A stretch of 64,000 nucleotides of DNA from Pelecanus crispus (Eukaryota > Chordata > Aves > Pelecaniformes > Pelecanidae): positions 154,920,191 to 154,984,190 of the forward strand of contig NC_134644.1 of the NCBI RefSeq assembly GCF_030463565.1, written 5' to 3'. Position 1 is the stretch's first letter. The number at the start of each line of letters is the position of its first letter. The notes under the pieces were generated by a model that worked only from the letters and a program-made list of their open reading frames with translations, made no database searches and had not been told where the DNA came from. A program made the translations under genes and the position numbers. Of this stretch, positions 10,847 through 22,600 are shown piece by piece.

Positions 10847-10925
10847 CTCCTCCGCGGCCTCGGGGCGGCACTCGCGCTCCGCCGCCGAGCGCGCCGCGGG
10901 GAGCAAGAACGCTCCCGAGATTTGC
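10660..10925. promoter_or_regulatory. Short CpG-rich island-like patch
   Basis: By eye this 266-bp stretch holds about two dozen CpG dinucleotides in strongly GC-rich sequence (for example CCGCCGCCGAGCGCGCCGCG at about 10877-10897), whereas the flanks are A+T-rich and nearly free of CpG. That is the signature of an unmethylated island, often a promoter or first exon. Supporting this weakly, an ATG at 10721 has a good Kozak context (G at -3 and +4) and opens a 118-codon frame rich in alanine. I see no good splice donor after it, so a coding gene is not shown. A non-coding RNA promoter or a GC-rich repeat expansion is equally possible. Confidence 0.45.
10740..10844 (+). repeat. 12-bp minisatellite joined to a (CAG)15 tract
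   Basis: Five copies of CATCAGGAGCAG lie at 10740-10751, 10752-10763, 10767-10778 (ending AAG), 10779-10790 and 10791-10802, with one extra CAG at 10764-10766. A pure (CAG)15 run at 10800-10844 overlaps the end of the last copy. All units are multiples of 3 bp, so the surrounding frames stay open: the plus strand can read glutamine or alanine runs and the minus strand leucine. Which, if any, is translated is unknown. Confidence 0.9.
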
Positions 10926-11744
10926 AGCTCGTTTATTCCTACCCTGCAGGACCATTTCCCATCAGAAATTACCCTTGTTTTCAAATCTGCATGTTTCTTA
11001 GAAGTATCCCTAGAAAACTAAAGGAAAACAAAAGAGCTGTGCGGTATCTATGCAATAACTCTTATGCTTGGCTCTAGCCAAGCTGGAAGTGCCAAGAGAA
11101 CGGCTTCCCATAGTAACTCGGCATTTCTAATTCTGCATGAGAATATTAAACATACACACACATACATTCACACTCTACTGTTCTGATTTTGTTTAGAGAT
11201 AAACCCAAAGGGTCAAGATCCTTCTTATTAAAAAATGCTCTTACTCTCATCCACAGAAAAAAAATGTGTAACACATGAATATGCATGTTGGTTTCTTGGA
11301 CAGTTTCTTGGATAAAGTTCCTTATACAAGATTTCTTGGATATTTTTGTCTTTTTTTCTTTTATAAAAATATTATTCATGGAATAAACCAAAATTTATTA
11401 GGATTTCTTTGAGAACTTTTCTAGGTTTAGTGGATCTGACATTTCCTTCTTAGTTTTGCATGACAGTGGTTTTAGAAATGAGACACTGTTTTGTTACTAA
11501 GCTATGACAGCAAAATCTCTCATCTCTATTCAAGCTGCACACCATTTTTCTTCAATCAAATAGTACCTGACTAGCCACGTAATGTTTAATACAGGGAAGT
11601 AGAAACTGTCCTTTGTTCTGTGCATAAACTGAATCTGAATTAGCAAAAAATCTAAAGTCTAAAACACCTTTGGCATATGTAGCTTCTGTTTTTGCAGTAT
11701 CTTTTATAATGTGAAGAACAAGGGAAAAAAAGTGTTCCGTACTC

Positions 11745-11772
11745 ATTATTACTTGCACATTATTACTTGCAC
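11745..11772 (+). repeat. Perfect 14-bp tandem duplication
   Basis: ATTATTACTTGCAC occurs twice head to tail. Probably a small slippage event. Confidence 0.85.
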
Positions 11773-14700
11773 AAGGGCCTTTCCTGAATGGAATTTAGGC
11801 AGAATGAAGTACTTTAGATTCTTTATTAATAGATTTTAATCAAAAAAAATCAAACAATCTTGCTGTCTCTAGAAGATGCCTTTTACCCACAAATCTTCAT
11901 TTGATTACTTTCAAAGGAAGCAGTGGTCAATTTTGATCAACCGCCTTATTTTCAAAAAAGTGTTTATTTTAGCTCTTGTTCCTTTGAGAAGATCTTTTGA
12001 AGATTTGTGTGATGTGGGTTCTTTGTGAAATTTAATCCGTTAATCTTCTTCTGATGCAAAACTGTTAAGCTATTAGCAAGAAGTCATACATGAACATCAT
12101 AGCTGTTAGATAATAATGTTGTATTATACCCTGCTAAACAGTGACAGGCTGTTTAGAGATTACAGATGGGATGACAAAGTAATTGACTCCTCTTGACTAA
12201 ACCTGAAAGACTGGTAGTAGTCTTTCTCCACAGTGCTGATAGTCCTGATTTATTCTTGTGGAAGATAACAGCAAATCAACACAGTGGGGCTGGAGGGCGG
12301 TTGATCCAGAAAAGTGTATGATGAAAGAGTATTTAGGAAAGCAGGGCAGTTAACTGGAAATGAACAGGACAGGATTATATTTAATAACATGGTATTTCAA
12401 CAGCAACTCAGAGTTGGCATTAGAGCCCAAAGTCTACATGGTATGGACACAAGCCACAGACCAGAAGCTTTAGGCAACCTTGATGATATTCCAGGAAAAG
12501 AAAGGTTGGTAAGCTTTGTCCGTCGGCAAGAACCCACAAGTGCATGAATCACAGTGTGTCAAAGCCAGTTTATCTCTGTATCTTCCATCTATGCTTAAAT
12601 AAAATCATATGGCAGGTAGATAAGAAGAGGGGCCCTGTCCAAAAGGTGTCTCACTAGGATGTAACAGCAGCCAAGCTGACTATTCATATGCTAACATATT
12701 ACAGTGTCCTAGACCCTGATGATCAAAGTTAGATGTGGGCCAGAAAATGTGCCTGGCATTATTTTGCCCCTTCACCCAATGTACAATGTTGGCAAAATCT
12801 GTTTACTGTTATGATGACCATAAATATTAGGACAGCACAGTTCCTGCTCTTGAATACCTAGTTTATGAAGCTTTCCACTGGAAATTTAGGCAAGGCAGTG
12901 GAACAATTTCTGCAATGGCCAAAAAACCAACAGAGCAATTAACAGGTAGATGATAGTATCTTATTAAAAGATAATACATTTCTAACTATGAGCCTAGTAT
13001 GGTAGTTGAATACAGCTGTATTTTTCATAGCGCTTGAGACTAAAGAAGAAGAAATCCCAGGCAACCAAAAAACCTGAGTGTTTTTATTCCTACCTAAGCA
13101 GAGGTGGCTATGGGTAAGGAACATACTGTATGGAAATCTGCTTGCTCAAACTGGAAAATAACAGTAAAATATTAAATGTTTCAAATTCTTTCAGCCATAC
13201 CATTGCATTAATACAAAACCAGCAGGCAACATATTACTGTTGAAATAAAAGCATGGTAATTATACAAAATTATGGCAAAAATTAAGGTCAGAGGAACTGA
13301 GGCACAGTAAGACGAAGGGGTGTGCATAAAGTCCTAGGAGGTGATCTGCTCAAAGCAGTCCCCTTCTCCATCTCTCTGAAGGCAACAGAGGAGAATGTTG
13401 CAGCAAGGACAATTATCAAAAAGGAATCTTTTCCCATGTTTCTGGGAGGCAATACTTAACATTTGTAACAGAAGGGGCTCCAGCACAGCTCTTCGCTGCT
13501 GCACCATCTGCATCATGCCCCTCTCCAGTCATGCTCCACTGAAGCCCCTGGACAGTCTGTGGCCTTCTGCAGGGATGGAGCTGGAGCCTCTGTTCCCTTT
13601 TCAGTTTTCTTTGAAGATTTGTCAGCCTGTCTCTGGGTGACAGTTCCCATCTTCATATGGGCTGTAGTTCTGCAGTTGCTAAGGGAAATGATAAAATGCC
13701 CAAGAACACGTTGGGCTGCTCTTAGTTGTGATGCTAACAAGGATGAAAATGTTTCTGCTCAGAGCTTTGGAATGCTGTTGCCCTCCTCTGGGGTGGCTTT
13801 CCTTTCAAGGGTCTTGTCCAGAAAAGCCTCGACAAACTAGAAAGAAATGAAGTGCTGCTATTCACTTGGCAACATTTATTATACGCATGGAGGGCCCTCT
13901 GAGTGCTGCTTTGACTTCCAACTTACACAAGAAAGCAAAACATCCTCTTTGGCTTCTATTCAGTTTTCTGATACACAGAAATCTGCATAAAGTTTAATGC
14001 AAATTTTAGCATTCGCATTGCAGAACTGTTCAACAAAACACTCCATACTTCCTCAAAGCTTTATACAATTTGAGCCATCTCTGGCTTGATTTAAATATTT
14101 ACCTCTTGAAGGTTCAGCTTTATTTAATGTCAAATTTATTAATGCATCTTTGAGCTAATACATCTTTCCTATTGTTTTAGTTATACTCTCGGTATCTTCC
14201 ACTATTATAAACACTTCTGTTGTGCAATGCCTGAATATTTCCACTTGTTTTATGAATTGAATTAAAGGACAGCATGGGGTAGGAGGATTTTATGAGCAGA
14301 CAGCAAAACAGGGAAAATGCATGAAGGCAACAAACATGAGCTGTGATTGAGGATTTCCTGCAGAAACTGAAGATTTTGAGAATTTCAAATTCTTCAGACT
14401 TGGCAGCTGCTTGAATATGTGGCATTAATCCTAAGGAAGTATCCCAGCTTTAATAAGTATTGCAGCAGGCAGCTGATATCCAGAAGAGGGTAACTTTGGT
14501 GTCTCCTGTGCAGAAGTGAACAGAACAGAGGATTGCTTTTGCAGCATTTCCAGAGTGGCTGAACTCCTCCTTTACAGGGTGCACAGCACTGGTGCCCAAG
14601 TGGCAGTCTGCTCAAATGTACCTGGTTGCTTTGGTAAGTCTCATCCTGTCCAGATCTCCGGCACAGAGGAGAGAGGTGGAGATTCAGTTATGAAACGTAC

Positions 14701-15890
14701 TGTCTGGGACATTCTGATTACCACCTGCTTCCTGTTCACAGATATGCAAGGATGCACTCCAGTTTATTGTTTTGTGGTCAGACAGTGGCACGATGAGAGG
14801 TCTTGCTTTCGCTTCTTCTCCTGAAGGTATTTCTGCCAATAATCCTTTCATTTGTTTTAGCACTGGGGACAGTTTTGTCTCTGCTCTTTCTCTTTGCAAG
14901 TGCATGAAAAGAAAGTGTCATGTAGATATGGGCATTCTTTGACTGTTCTACAGCTAGAGTTGAACATGTGTCTCTCCCTCGAAGGCACTAGGCTCAGGAT
15001 CTTTGAAGGCTTCCCAACAGAAGTAGCAGAAGACAGGAGAATGGCTGCACTACTAGTTGTGTAATCTTACTATTTCTTAACATCAAGAAGAGAAACTCCT
15101 GTCTCCTCACTAGTTTTTAGTCAGAATGATAACATCTAGTCAAAGCAATCCATGCACAGAGGTCAAGCGAGCAATTGGAAGAGTGCTAGAGAACAATGCT
15201 TGGGACACAGTCACATGAATCTTTAGGCCTCAGTTTTTTGCAAAATCTTACCCACAGAGCTGAGGAAGAAAGCCAATCACAAAACTCTCCTGATGGGAAA
15301 ATCACTTGCCCTCGTATGCTTCCCTCTACTGACACACCTCTCTCCAACTGCTTTCTAATGCAGGCTGTTAAATAAAATGCCAGCTCTGTGCAAATAGGTT
15401 TCCTTGCAGAACACTGTGGCCTCAGTGCTCACCCAAGTCACTTTTTTGGGGGGAAGAAGATTAACAGTGCAATACCCCACAGCTGTGACAAGTTACAGTA
15501 ATTCCTACTTGTTGAGCCAGCAAAACCTGCAGTATCAGCTCATCTGTTCAAGTGACTGCTTGCTAACTGCAGAAGCACTGATTTGGACAGGCTCTGCTGC
15601 TGCATATGCCTGAAGTACAGTGTGTTCAGCCAAGGCCCCCTTAAAAACCTAGGCTTATAGGTTAAATGGATTTGAATTGACTCTTACCTAAGAGACAGAA
15701 GGGTAATATCAGAGATCCTGTAACACAGGGGCATTTGAGAACACCAATTTTTGTGAAGTGAAGCATCTGTTTCTATTCTAGGTCTCTGTTACTGTCTGCA
15801 AAAAAATATTACCAGCTACCACTTGACAGAAAGTATGAGACAATGAAATGGAACTACTAAATGAGTTCCTTGTCAAAAGCACTTTAGTTC

Positions 15891-15909
15891 TTTTTTTTTT
15901 TTTTTTTTT
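15891..15909 (+). repeat. Poly(T) run, 19 bp
   Basis: Homopolymer of 19 T. No recognisable retroposed sequence attached. Confidence 0.85.
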
Positions 15910-16902
15910 AAGTACTGCTGTTACATTTCCAATCAGAGATTGAAACTCATTTGTTTCTGCAGCACTCTTGCCAAATGCATCATTTTAGATAGCAAATTAC
16001 CTGGAAATACTTGCACAAAACCTTTGACAGAATTTCAAGCACAGAACCAAAAAAAAATGTTAAGCTGCCAACAAACCCAACATAGTTCATTTCCTTTACT
16101 GTCTCCTTACACAGGTAGCTCTATGGGGTTTCTTCAGATTGAAAAAAAATGTTGTCTGTCTGATGCTCTAATCTGTTCAAGACTTTTTTATTAATTCTCT
16201 AACCTATATGTTGTAAGCAGTTCCCTCAGCTTGGCACTATTTCTCATGCCAAACATCTCAGGGTATGGAGACTTTTTAAATTACAACTGCAGTTGTGCTC
16301 AAGTCATTTGAAATATAACTGACTAAAACATTCTGCCATGATTCTCTCTACAGCATCACAGTGTTAGCTCAACCTGCCTTTTTTCTCCTGCTACAGTCTT
16401 TTTGATATATATTTCTGTTTCTTTGATCCTAAGCAAGAGACCATGCACCACAGGACCAATCCTGAAATCTCTCCCAGGCTGGCAGAACACCACAAGCCAG
16501 AGGTTTATGAATCACTTTTCATCTGATGGGCACAATTTTTCTAAATAGACTGCCCTCAGCATTTCCCACAAGGACTCAACAAATTTGAAAAATAGTTTTC
16601 AGGAATCTTCCAAAACAAATACATACATAAAGAAGAATTTTGCATATGAAATTGGGACCTCAGCACTATCAGTTCTACCAGTCTACTCCAGCCTGCACTG
16701 CTGTGGGCAAAGCAGTCTAGATTTAGGGAATTTTGCTGGAGCGCCAACAAACACAAACCTCTGCTTAATGAATTTGTATTGAGAAAAAGAACACGCACAC
16801 CAAAAAAACGCTTACATAAACCCCTATCTTCCTCCATCCTCAGTCTCTATTTTTCATCTTTCTGCTGTGGATTACACTAAATCCATCAAAACGCATCCAG
16901 TG

Positions 16903-17290
16903 AGATGGTGGGCCTCAGTCCCTCAGGGGTGTCCCTGCCCTGGCATTGGTCACCCACAGCTGCAGTCCCTCAGTGGTGTACCTGCACTGGTGTGGATCAC
17001 TCACAGGCCCATCAGGGTGTCCATACCCCCTTCTGCATGAAGAGTCTCCTGCTCCAAGAGTGCATCTCCAGAGCCCAGCAGTTGCCATTGTCCTTCTAAA
17101 ATATTTTTGTGTAGCAGCACTAGGGGCTTCTGGGTTCAGCTAAAGTTTTGATCAGGAATGGGTTTGCCCGCTGTTGACAACACTTGTTTCAGAGCCAGCT
17201 GGAAGCAGCTGTGACCATGGCAGGGTAGTTCCTGGCCTCCCCACACTGGTCACCACTGCCTCCCCCTGTGACTTCAAAACTGTAACTTAT
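16903..17290. repeat. Degenerate GC-rich minisatellite, possibly related to the 37-kb element
   Basis: Two imperfect units start CAGTCCCTCAG (about 16917 and 16965) and run through a CACTGGTGTGGATCAC-like half, with a third partial unit after 17005. The pattern TGCAGTCC.TCAG followed by a CTG...GTGGG.. half resembles the units at 37.2-37.66 kb. The following 17100-17290 is GC-rich and may be part of the same old element. The family link is by eye only. Confidence 0.45.
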
Positions 17291-19030
17291 GCCTACTTAT
17301 ACCTGTATGCCAAATATAAATTCAGAAAAAATTAAGGTGTGCTGAAAAATAAAATGGTCACGTGACAACATATTGTGAAAATAGCACTGAATTTCTAATA
17401 CCTCGGATATTTATGTCATACCCTTATGACTCACACTACCAAATATTTCTCATCAAAAGAATCCTTTGAACTTGTAATTTTTATATAAAGTAGACATTTA
17501 AGTTTGGGTTTTTTATTTAAAAAGTAGGTTTGCCAGTTGGCAGATACCAATTGTACCCAATTCTGGTTAGTAACTTGCAATCATCTCCCTTTGAATCATT
17601 TACTGAAATAAACAACTCAAGGAAGAAATAATATTTTCTTCTTTTTTTCAAACAAAAGAGCAAAAATTAAAGGCCTGGCATTTTCTCTAAAAAGCTAAGT
17701 AACAATTATGAAGTTCACAGTCTTCTAAATAACAATTTGCACAACTGGCATTGAACTGGCATTGAATATGCAAGACATTGGGTCCAAGCCAACGACTTCT
17801 CATGCTGTTGAGAAGTTCATATTTGCACACATGCTTTCTATCTCTCCCATGATCCAGAGATACCAGGACTGGTTAAAATAATATTCTTGGAAGAAATTAG
17901 GGCATTTTGAGTGTTTTGAAGGCTTATTAAGCTTATACTAGTTTTTCAGTTGTTGCTGTTCCCCAACTGATGAAAAACTGCTTTTGCAATTATACTTTTT
18001 CATGAAGATGAGAAAAAGGATTTATTCCCCCAGAAGGCAACAGGTTTACCTACACACACTGAATAGGAAGAGGTAAGGAAAATCTCATCTACAAGGCTAG
18101 CTTTTAAAATTTAAATAGTATTTTTCTGCTCCCATTTACAAAGAAATTACTTATCTAAATGTGCCATATGCTACCCCATATAGCACATAGTTTTGAAAGA
18201 CTCTATAGACGCAGCTGGTCATAGCCTGTGAGATACCAGATGGGCTCCTTTCCTCTTAAGATCTCAGTGTCCTGTGCAACTGGCATTTTTTTAGTTCACA
18301 ATATCATGTCTGTCTTTATTACTGCTACTACTAAACAGTTATTAAAGATGTAAGTACAACATACATTTCAGACATACTTTGCTTTGAAGGTCTGAAGCTG
18401 AATAGTATCTACCCATGGAGCAACTTCACTGACAAATAGCATTTGTGAGCCTGTGCTTCTGATTACATCTGATGTTAACTTCCAAAAAGTTTAAGGGTAG
18501 GATTCTTGCCAGTTTAAGATTATACTGTTCTTTAGCTTGGGCAGAAAATTTTTGGAATGTGTTTGGTTTTGTCTTTCTCTTGATCTGACTGAATATGAAT
18601 TTTCTCAAAAAAATGGGATGACATTTTAGACACCATCCAAGACTGTGTTTTTACAGATTTGTGCCTCCTCAAACTTATGGTGATTCACTGAAGTCTCTAT
18701 GGGCCTTCTAGGAGCTCATAAACAAGATTAAAGCAGTGGTATCTGATAGTTTCATCTCAGAAAGATGTACAGATTCAGCTGCAATATCTAACAAAGCTTC
18801 TGCATCTAGACGTCTGTCTCAGCTCCACTCTGAAGATTAATGTGACGTAGCAGTATGTTACATGGTAGAACGCTTGCTTATTTCTGGGCTGCTGTAATTT
18901 ATACCCTCCTAAACACAGATACATTTCCATCTATTTTAATTTAGAAGAATATGCATGGCTCTCAACAAGCATAGCTGAGGAGAAAGGCTGGTGGTGATGA
19001 CCTCTGGCAGTCTGTGGACAAGACAGGTGC
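17291..19030. other. A+T-rich unique sequence
   Basis: No repeat, exon or RNA gene recognised. TTGCACAACTGGCATTGAAC at about 17738 is followed by a partial echo of the same words. Confidence 0.5.
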
Positions 19031-19035
19031 CATGT

Positions 19036-19604
19036 TGTTGTGGTTTAACCTGGCAGGCAGCTAAACACCACATAGCCGTTCCCTCACCCCACCTCAGTGG
19101 AATGGGGGAGAGAATCAGGAAAAAAAGAAAAGTAAAACTCACAGACTGAGATAAAGGCAATTTCATAGGACAGAAAAGAAAGGGAAAATAATAATACTGA
19201 TGAAAGAATATACAAAAGAAGTGATGCACTATGCAATTGCTCACCACCTGTTGACTGATGCCCAGCCAGTTCCTGAACAGTGGACCCCTGAGCAGCAGAC
19301 CGCCAGCCAGCTTTTCCACCCGTTTATATACTGAGCATAACGTCATATGGTATGGAATAGCCCTTTAGTCAGTTGAGGTCAGCTGTCCCAGCTGTGTCCC
19401 CTCCCAACTTCTTGTGCACCCCCAGCCTACTCGCTGGTGGGGTGGGGTGAGAAGCAGAAAAGGCATTGACTTTGTGTAAGCACTGCTCAGCAATAGCAAG
19501 AACATTCCTGTATTATCAACACTGTTTTCAGCACAAATCCGAAGCACAGCCCCACACTAGCTGCTGTGAAGAAAATTAACTCTATCACAGCCAAAACCAG
19601 GACA
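19036..19604 (-). mobile_element. Solo LTR of the same retroviral group, diverged subfamily, copy C
   Basis: On the minus strand it starts TGTCCTGGTTTTGGCTG and ends in AACCACAACA, matching the ends of the LTRs at 0.8 and 29.9 kb. The flanks CATGT (19031-19035) and CACGT (19605-19609) look like a 5-bp target duplication with one change. A minus-strand TATATAAA sits at 19323-19330, and a decayed CRE (TGACGTTA) at 19338-19345. It differs from the other two copies over much of its length, lacks their 18-bp palindrome, and carries a different segment around AAGCTGGCTGGCGG after the TATA box, so it is an older or separate subfamily. There is no internal sequence, so it is a solo LTR. Confidence 0.88.
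19323..19345 (-). promoter_or_regulatory. TATA box with decayed CRE in solo LTR C
   Basis: Minus-strand TATATAAA at 19323-19330. The upstream CRE-like site at 19338-19345 reads TGACGTTA, one change from the palindrome. Confidence 0.5.
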
Positions 19605-19609
19605 CACGT

Positions 19610-22600
19610 TTAAAACAGTTTGGTCCTACATGAGATATTTCATCAACAAAACTTTCAATGCAAGTCTTTTTTTCGTTGAATGCTTTGTGAAAGTATTTTA
19701 CATGAAACAACAGGTAGCAAAAATTAGCATAAGAGGACTTTCATATTAGTGTGAGAGAAGAGAACTGGAATAGCACATAATCAACAGATCAGAGGATATG
19801 TGTGCTTAGTGTTGAATATAACTTACAAGTGAGAAAGAAATTCATTAAAATTAACACCACCACAGTCAAATTTAGAATCTTACTCGCTCCAGGCTTCTCC
19901 AGACATTTCAATCTGCCTGATCAACCCACCCTTGCCTAGTTCCCAAGAAAGCAGAAAGTACACACAGTACTGTGTACACAAAAGACCTTGTTGCTGTGGA
20001 TCAACCTCAGGACTGCTGCACTCTGGGTCATGATCTACTCTCAAAACCTTTAAATTATTTACAGAGGACAGGAGTGGCATAAAATTTTCTACAGAAAAGG
20101 AAAGTGACTTCTGCTTGGCAAAGGTAGCATTGAAAACAGGCTACAGCCAGTGGACAATTTTGCTGCTGGAATAATTAGGCAGGTGAAAGCAGGCTGAAGG
20201 AAGGTGTTCCCACCATAAGCTTGATGTGGACAGAACAAATGGCTTGCTCTTTTTAAGACTAACCCAGATGGAGGAAAACACGCATTTCAGGAATTATGTT
20301 GTATAACCTGCTATATTCCACAGAAGAAATGCTATTTAGGAATCAAAATTGTCCTCTTCTAGGCTTCAAGTCCTACTCCAGATCTTAAGAAATATATGCT
20401 GGGTTTCAAGACTGGTCTTTGAATATAGCTTTGGTGATACAATTGTCCAGGCTGAAATGCACACCACATCTTCATTGTTAGCAAAGGGTCCATCAGCCTT
20501 AAATGACCTGTATTTGCTCAAGAAGCCTTCATCTATACTTATATCTGTTAATTAGCTATTTTAATAGGGAAAAGGTAACTTGGGTTTATGATAAGGTTTT
20601 TTGTGGCAGGAACTTCTGTTATACAGCCGAGTTCTCCATCTTCTCTGTGTATTCAGCACAGAAATGCTAGCTTTCTGCTTAAAAACACATGGATTTTCTT
20701 CAGTACTAATATGGTCAAAGATCTCACTTTTCTAAGAAGTAGATTTGGAGGCTTTCCAGATAATATATCTGCCCTTTCTTTTTACATCACACCTCAAAAA
20801 ATGAAGCTGACCAGAGAAATCATAAGAATTAATATATTTTTCCAGAATGCATGCTCTTCCTACTTTCTCTCTCTGAATAACATCTGGATTTTCTTCAGAG
20901 TGGCCAGCTGTGTAACTCAGAAATACATGCCAAAACATCTGCAAGTCAGTTACATATTGCAAAGCTTCTGCAGCTTAGAGCTCATGGGAATCCCTTGAAT
21001 TATGGTATAATAGTGAGCACTGGGGAGCAGGAGGGAAAGGGAAGAAAGAGTAGGCAAAAACCCCAAATCCTTGTGCTGCACTGTCTGCATGAAGGAAAAA
21101 TAATAACAAAATGAGAAGAAGAATGAAGAATGATTGCCTCATTCAACTAATCAGCATTGCAGAGCTGCAGCTCATTTATAATCAGAAGAAATACAATTTC
21201 GGTCATCTCAGTACAGATTTTTAAAATGCTTTCATTCAACATTCATGCATCCTTATCATAACTGCATACAACATTCAGACTGAAAATGTTTCTTCCACAT
21301 TCATTCTTACTGTTGCCAGTCTTCTATGAACTATCACCTTGTCATAAACTGGAAAATTCTTCATGGTTTTAGTTCAAAGTCAAATATACCTTTAGGTGAT
21401 AAGAAACTTGCACATTCCCTGCCAAAGTCATCAACTGTCTTTATTGACTGTCCCAACACAACTGATCAAAGACTTTGATTTTGAACCATCTCATTGAACT
21501 GGGATTGAACTGACTTGAATGTATAAATTCATGATGAATGCATGATGAAGGAAAAAAAAAAAAAAGCAGAAAACCTGTTATCTAAATTATCTTAGTAGAG
21601 CAACAGACACTATATACTTTTATGTAAAAACCTAAAAAGAGGCTCTAACGGGTCAAAATAATAGTTCAGTATTCTGCCTCCAATAGTGGCAATTGGCAAT
21701 AGTATGTAAGATGAGCACATGAGCTGTTATCTGCACTCCATCAATCTCATACTCCCTCAGCATCTGCAATCACTGGATTAGCGACGGTCATTATACTTGC
21801 CTATATATTTACCTATTCCTGTTTTAGATTATGGATATGAAAGGATACTTGCCTATTCCCCTCATCATCTCTTTATAGACCTTTAGTCCATGAATTTCTC
21901 TTTAACCTTAGAGAGAAAATATCTGATCACAAAATAAATTACTAGGATCATCCTTAGAGTTTGAATCCACATGCCCTAGTCAAGAGAATAAGCAGACTAT
22001 AAGACATTTGAGGTAGAAGGGCTGTTCACTGCTCCTGCCGAAGCCAGGCCACAGGGTAATAAGGAACATGAGGCCAAAAGGAGAGCACCAAACTCTGACA
22101 GAGAAATCCTGTGGCTGCACTCCATGTCACTGAGATTTTTTGTGTACATATGACTAGACAGCAAATAGATAAAAGACTGAAGCAATTCTAGAGCAAAGAT
22201 CAGGAGCCCCCCTGCAACTGAGGGCTGTAACTTCTGTACATGGCAACCAGTACTCCCAAGTCTACTCAGAGAGAGAAATAAAACATAACCTCTCACCGAA
22301 GTTTCTGATAAAAAGAGGACTTCAGGGGAGGGGGGGGGAGGGAGGGGGGAAGCTCTTACCTTTCCCATAAAGCCCCCTTAAAACCTGACAGGGAAGCTAA
22401 GACATAATTGCAAGCCAAGACATGCTATATTCTCTAACTCCCACTGCTTGGTCTCTTGAGCTGAATTTCTACTTTGAGAAGTGGCTGGGGAAAAACAAAC
22501 CAACCTCATTTTCAGTGTTTATTCATTTGTGGTCTATGAACTATTAGTTAATTTCATTGGTATTGCCCAATTAAAATCAACAGGATTACATGAATGTCAC

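Larger units (their letters stand above)
10926..16902. other. Long unique stretch, no gene supported
   Basis: No repeat family recognised. Small features only: a perfect 14-bp tandem duplication ATTATTACTTGCAC at 11745-11772 and a T19 run at 15891-15909. About 13330-13840 is GC-richer and carries overlapping frames of 75-93 codons on both strands, none of which resembles a known protein. Chance frames are the likeliest reading. Confidence 0.45.

Noticed and set aside
10449..10955. 168-codon minus-strand frame with a long leucine run that could look like a signal peptide or membrane segment
   Set aside because: The leucines come from the CAG repeat read in antisense. No start context, domain or splice signal supports it.
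12314..12547. 77-codon plus-strand frame
   Set aside because: Balanced composition but no known domain, no splice or promoter signal, and a length common by chance.
13330..13840. GC-richer patch with overlapping frames on both strands
   Set aside because: No homology, splice pattern or repeat family recognised. Frames on both strands suggest composition, not coding.
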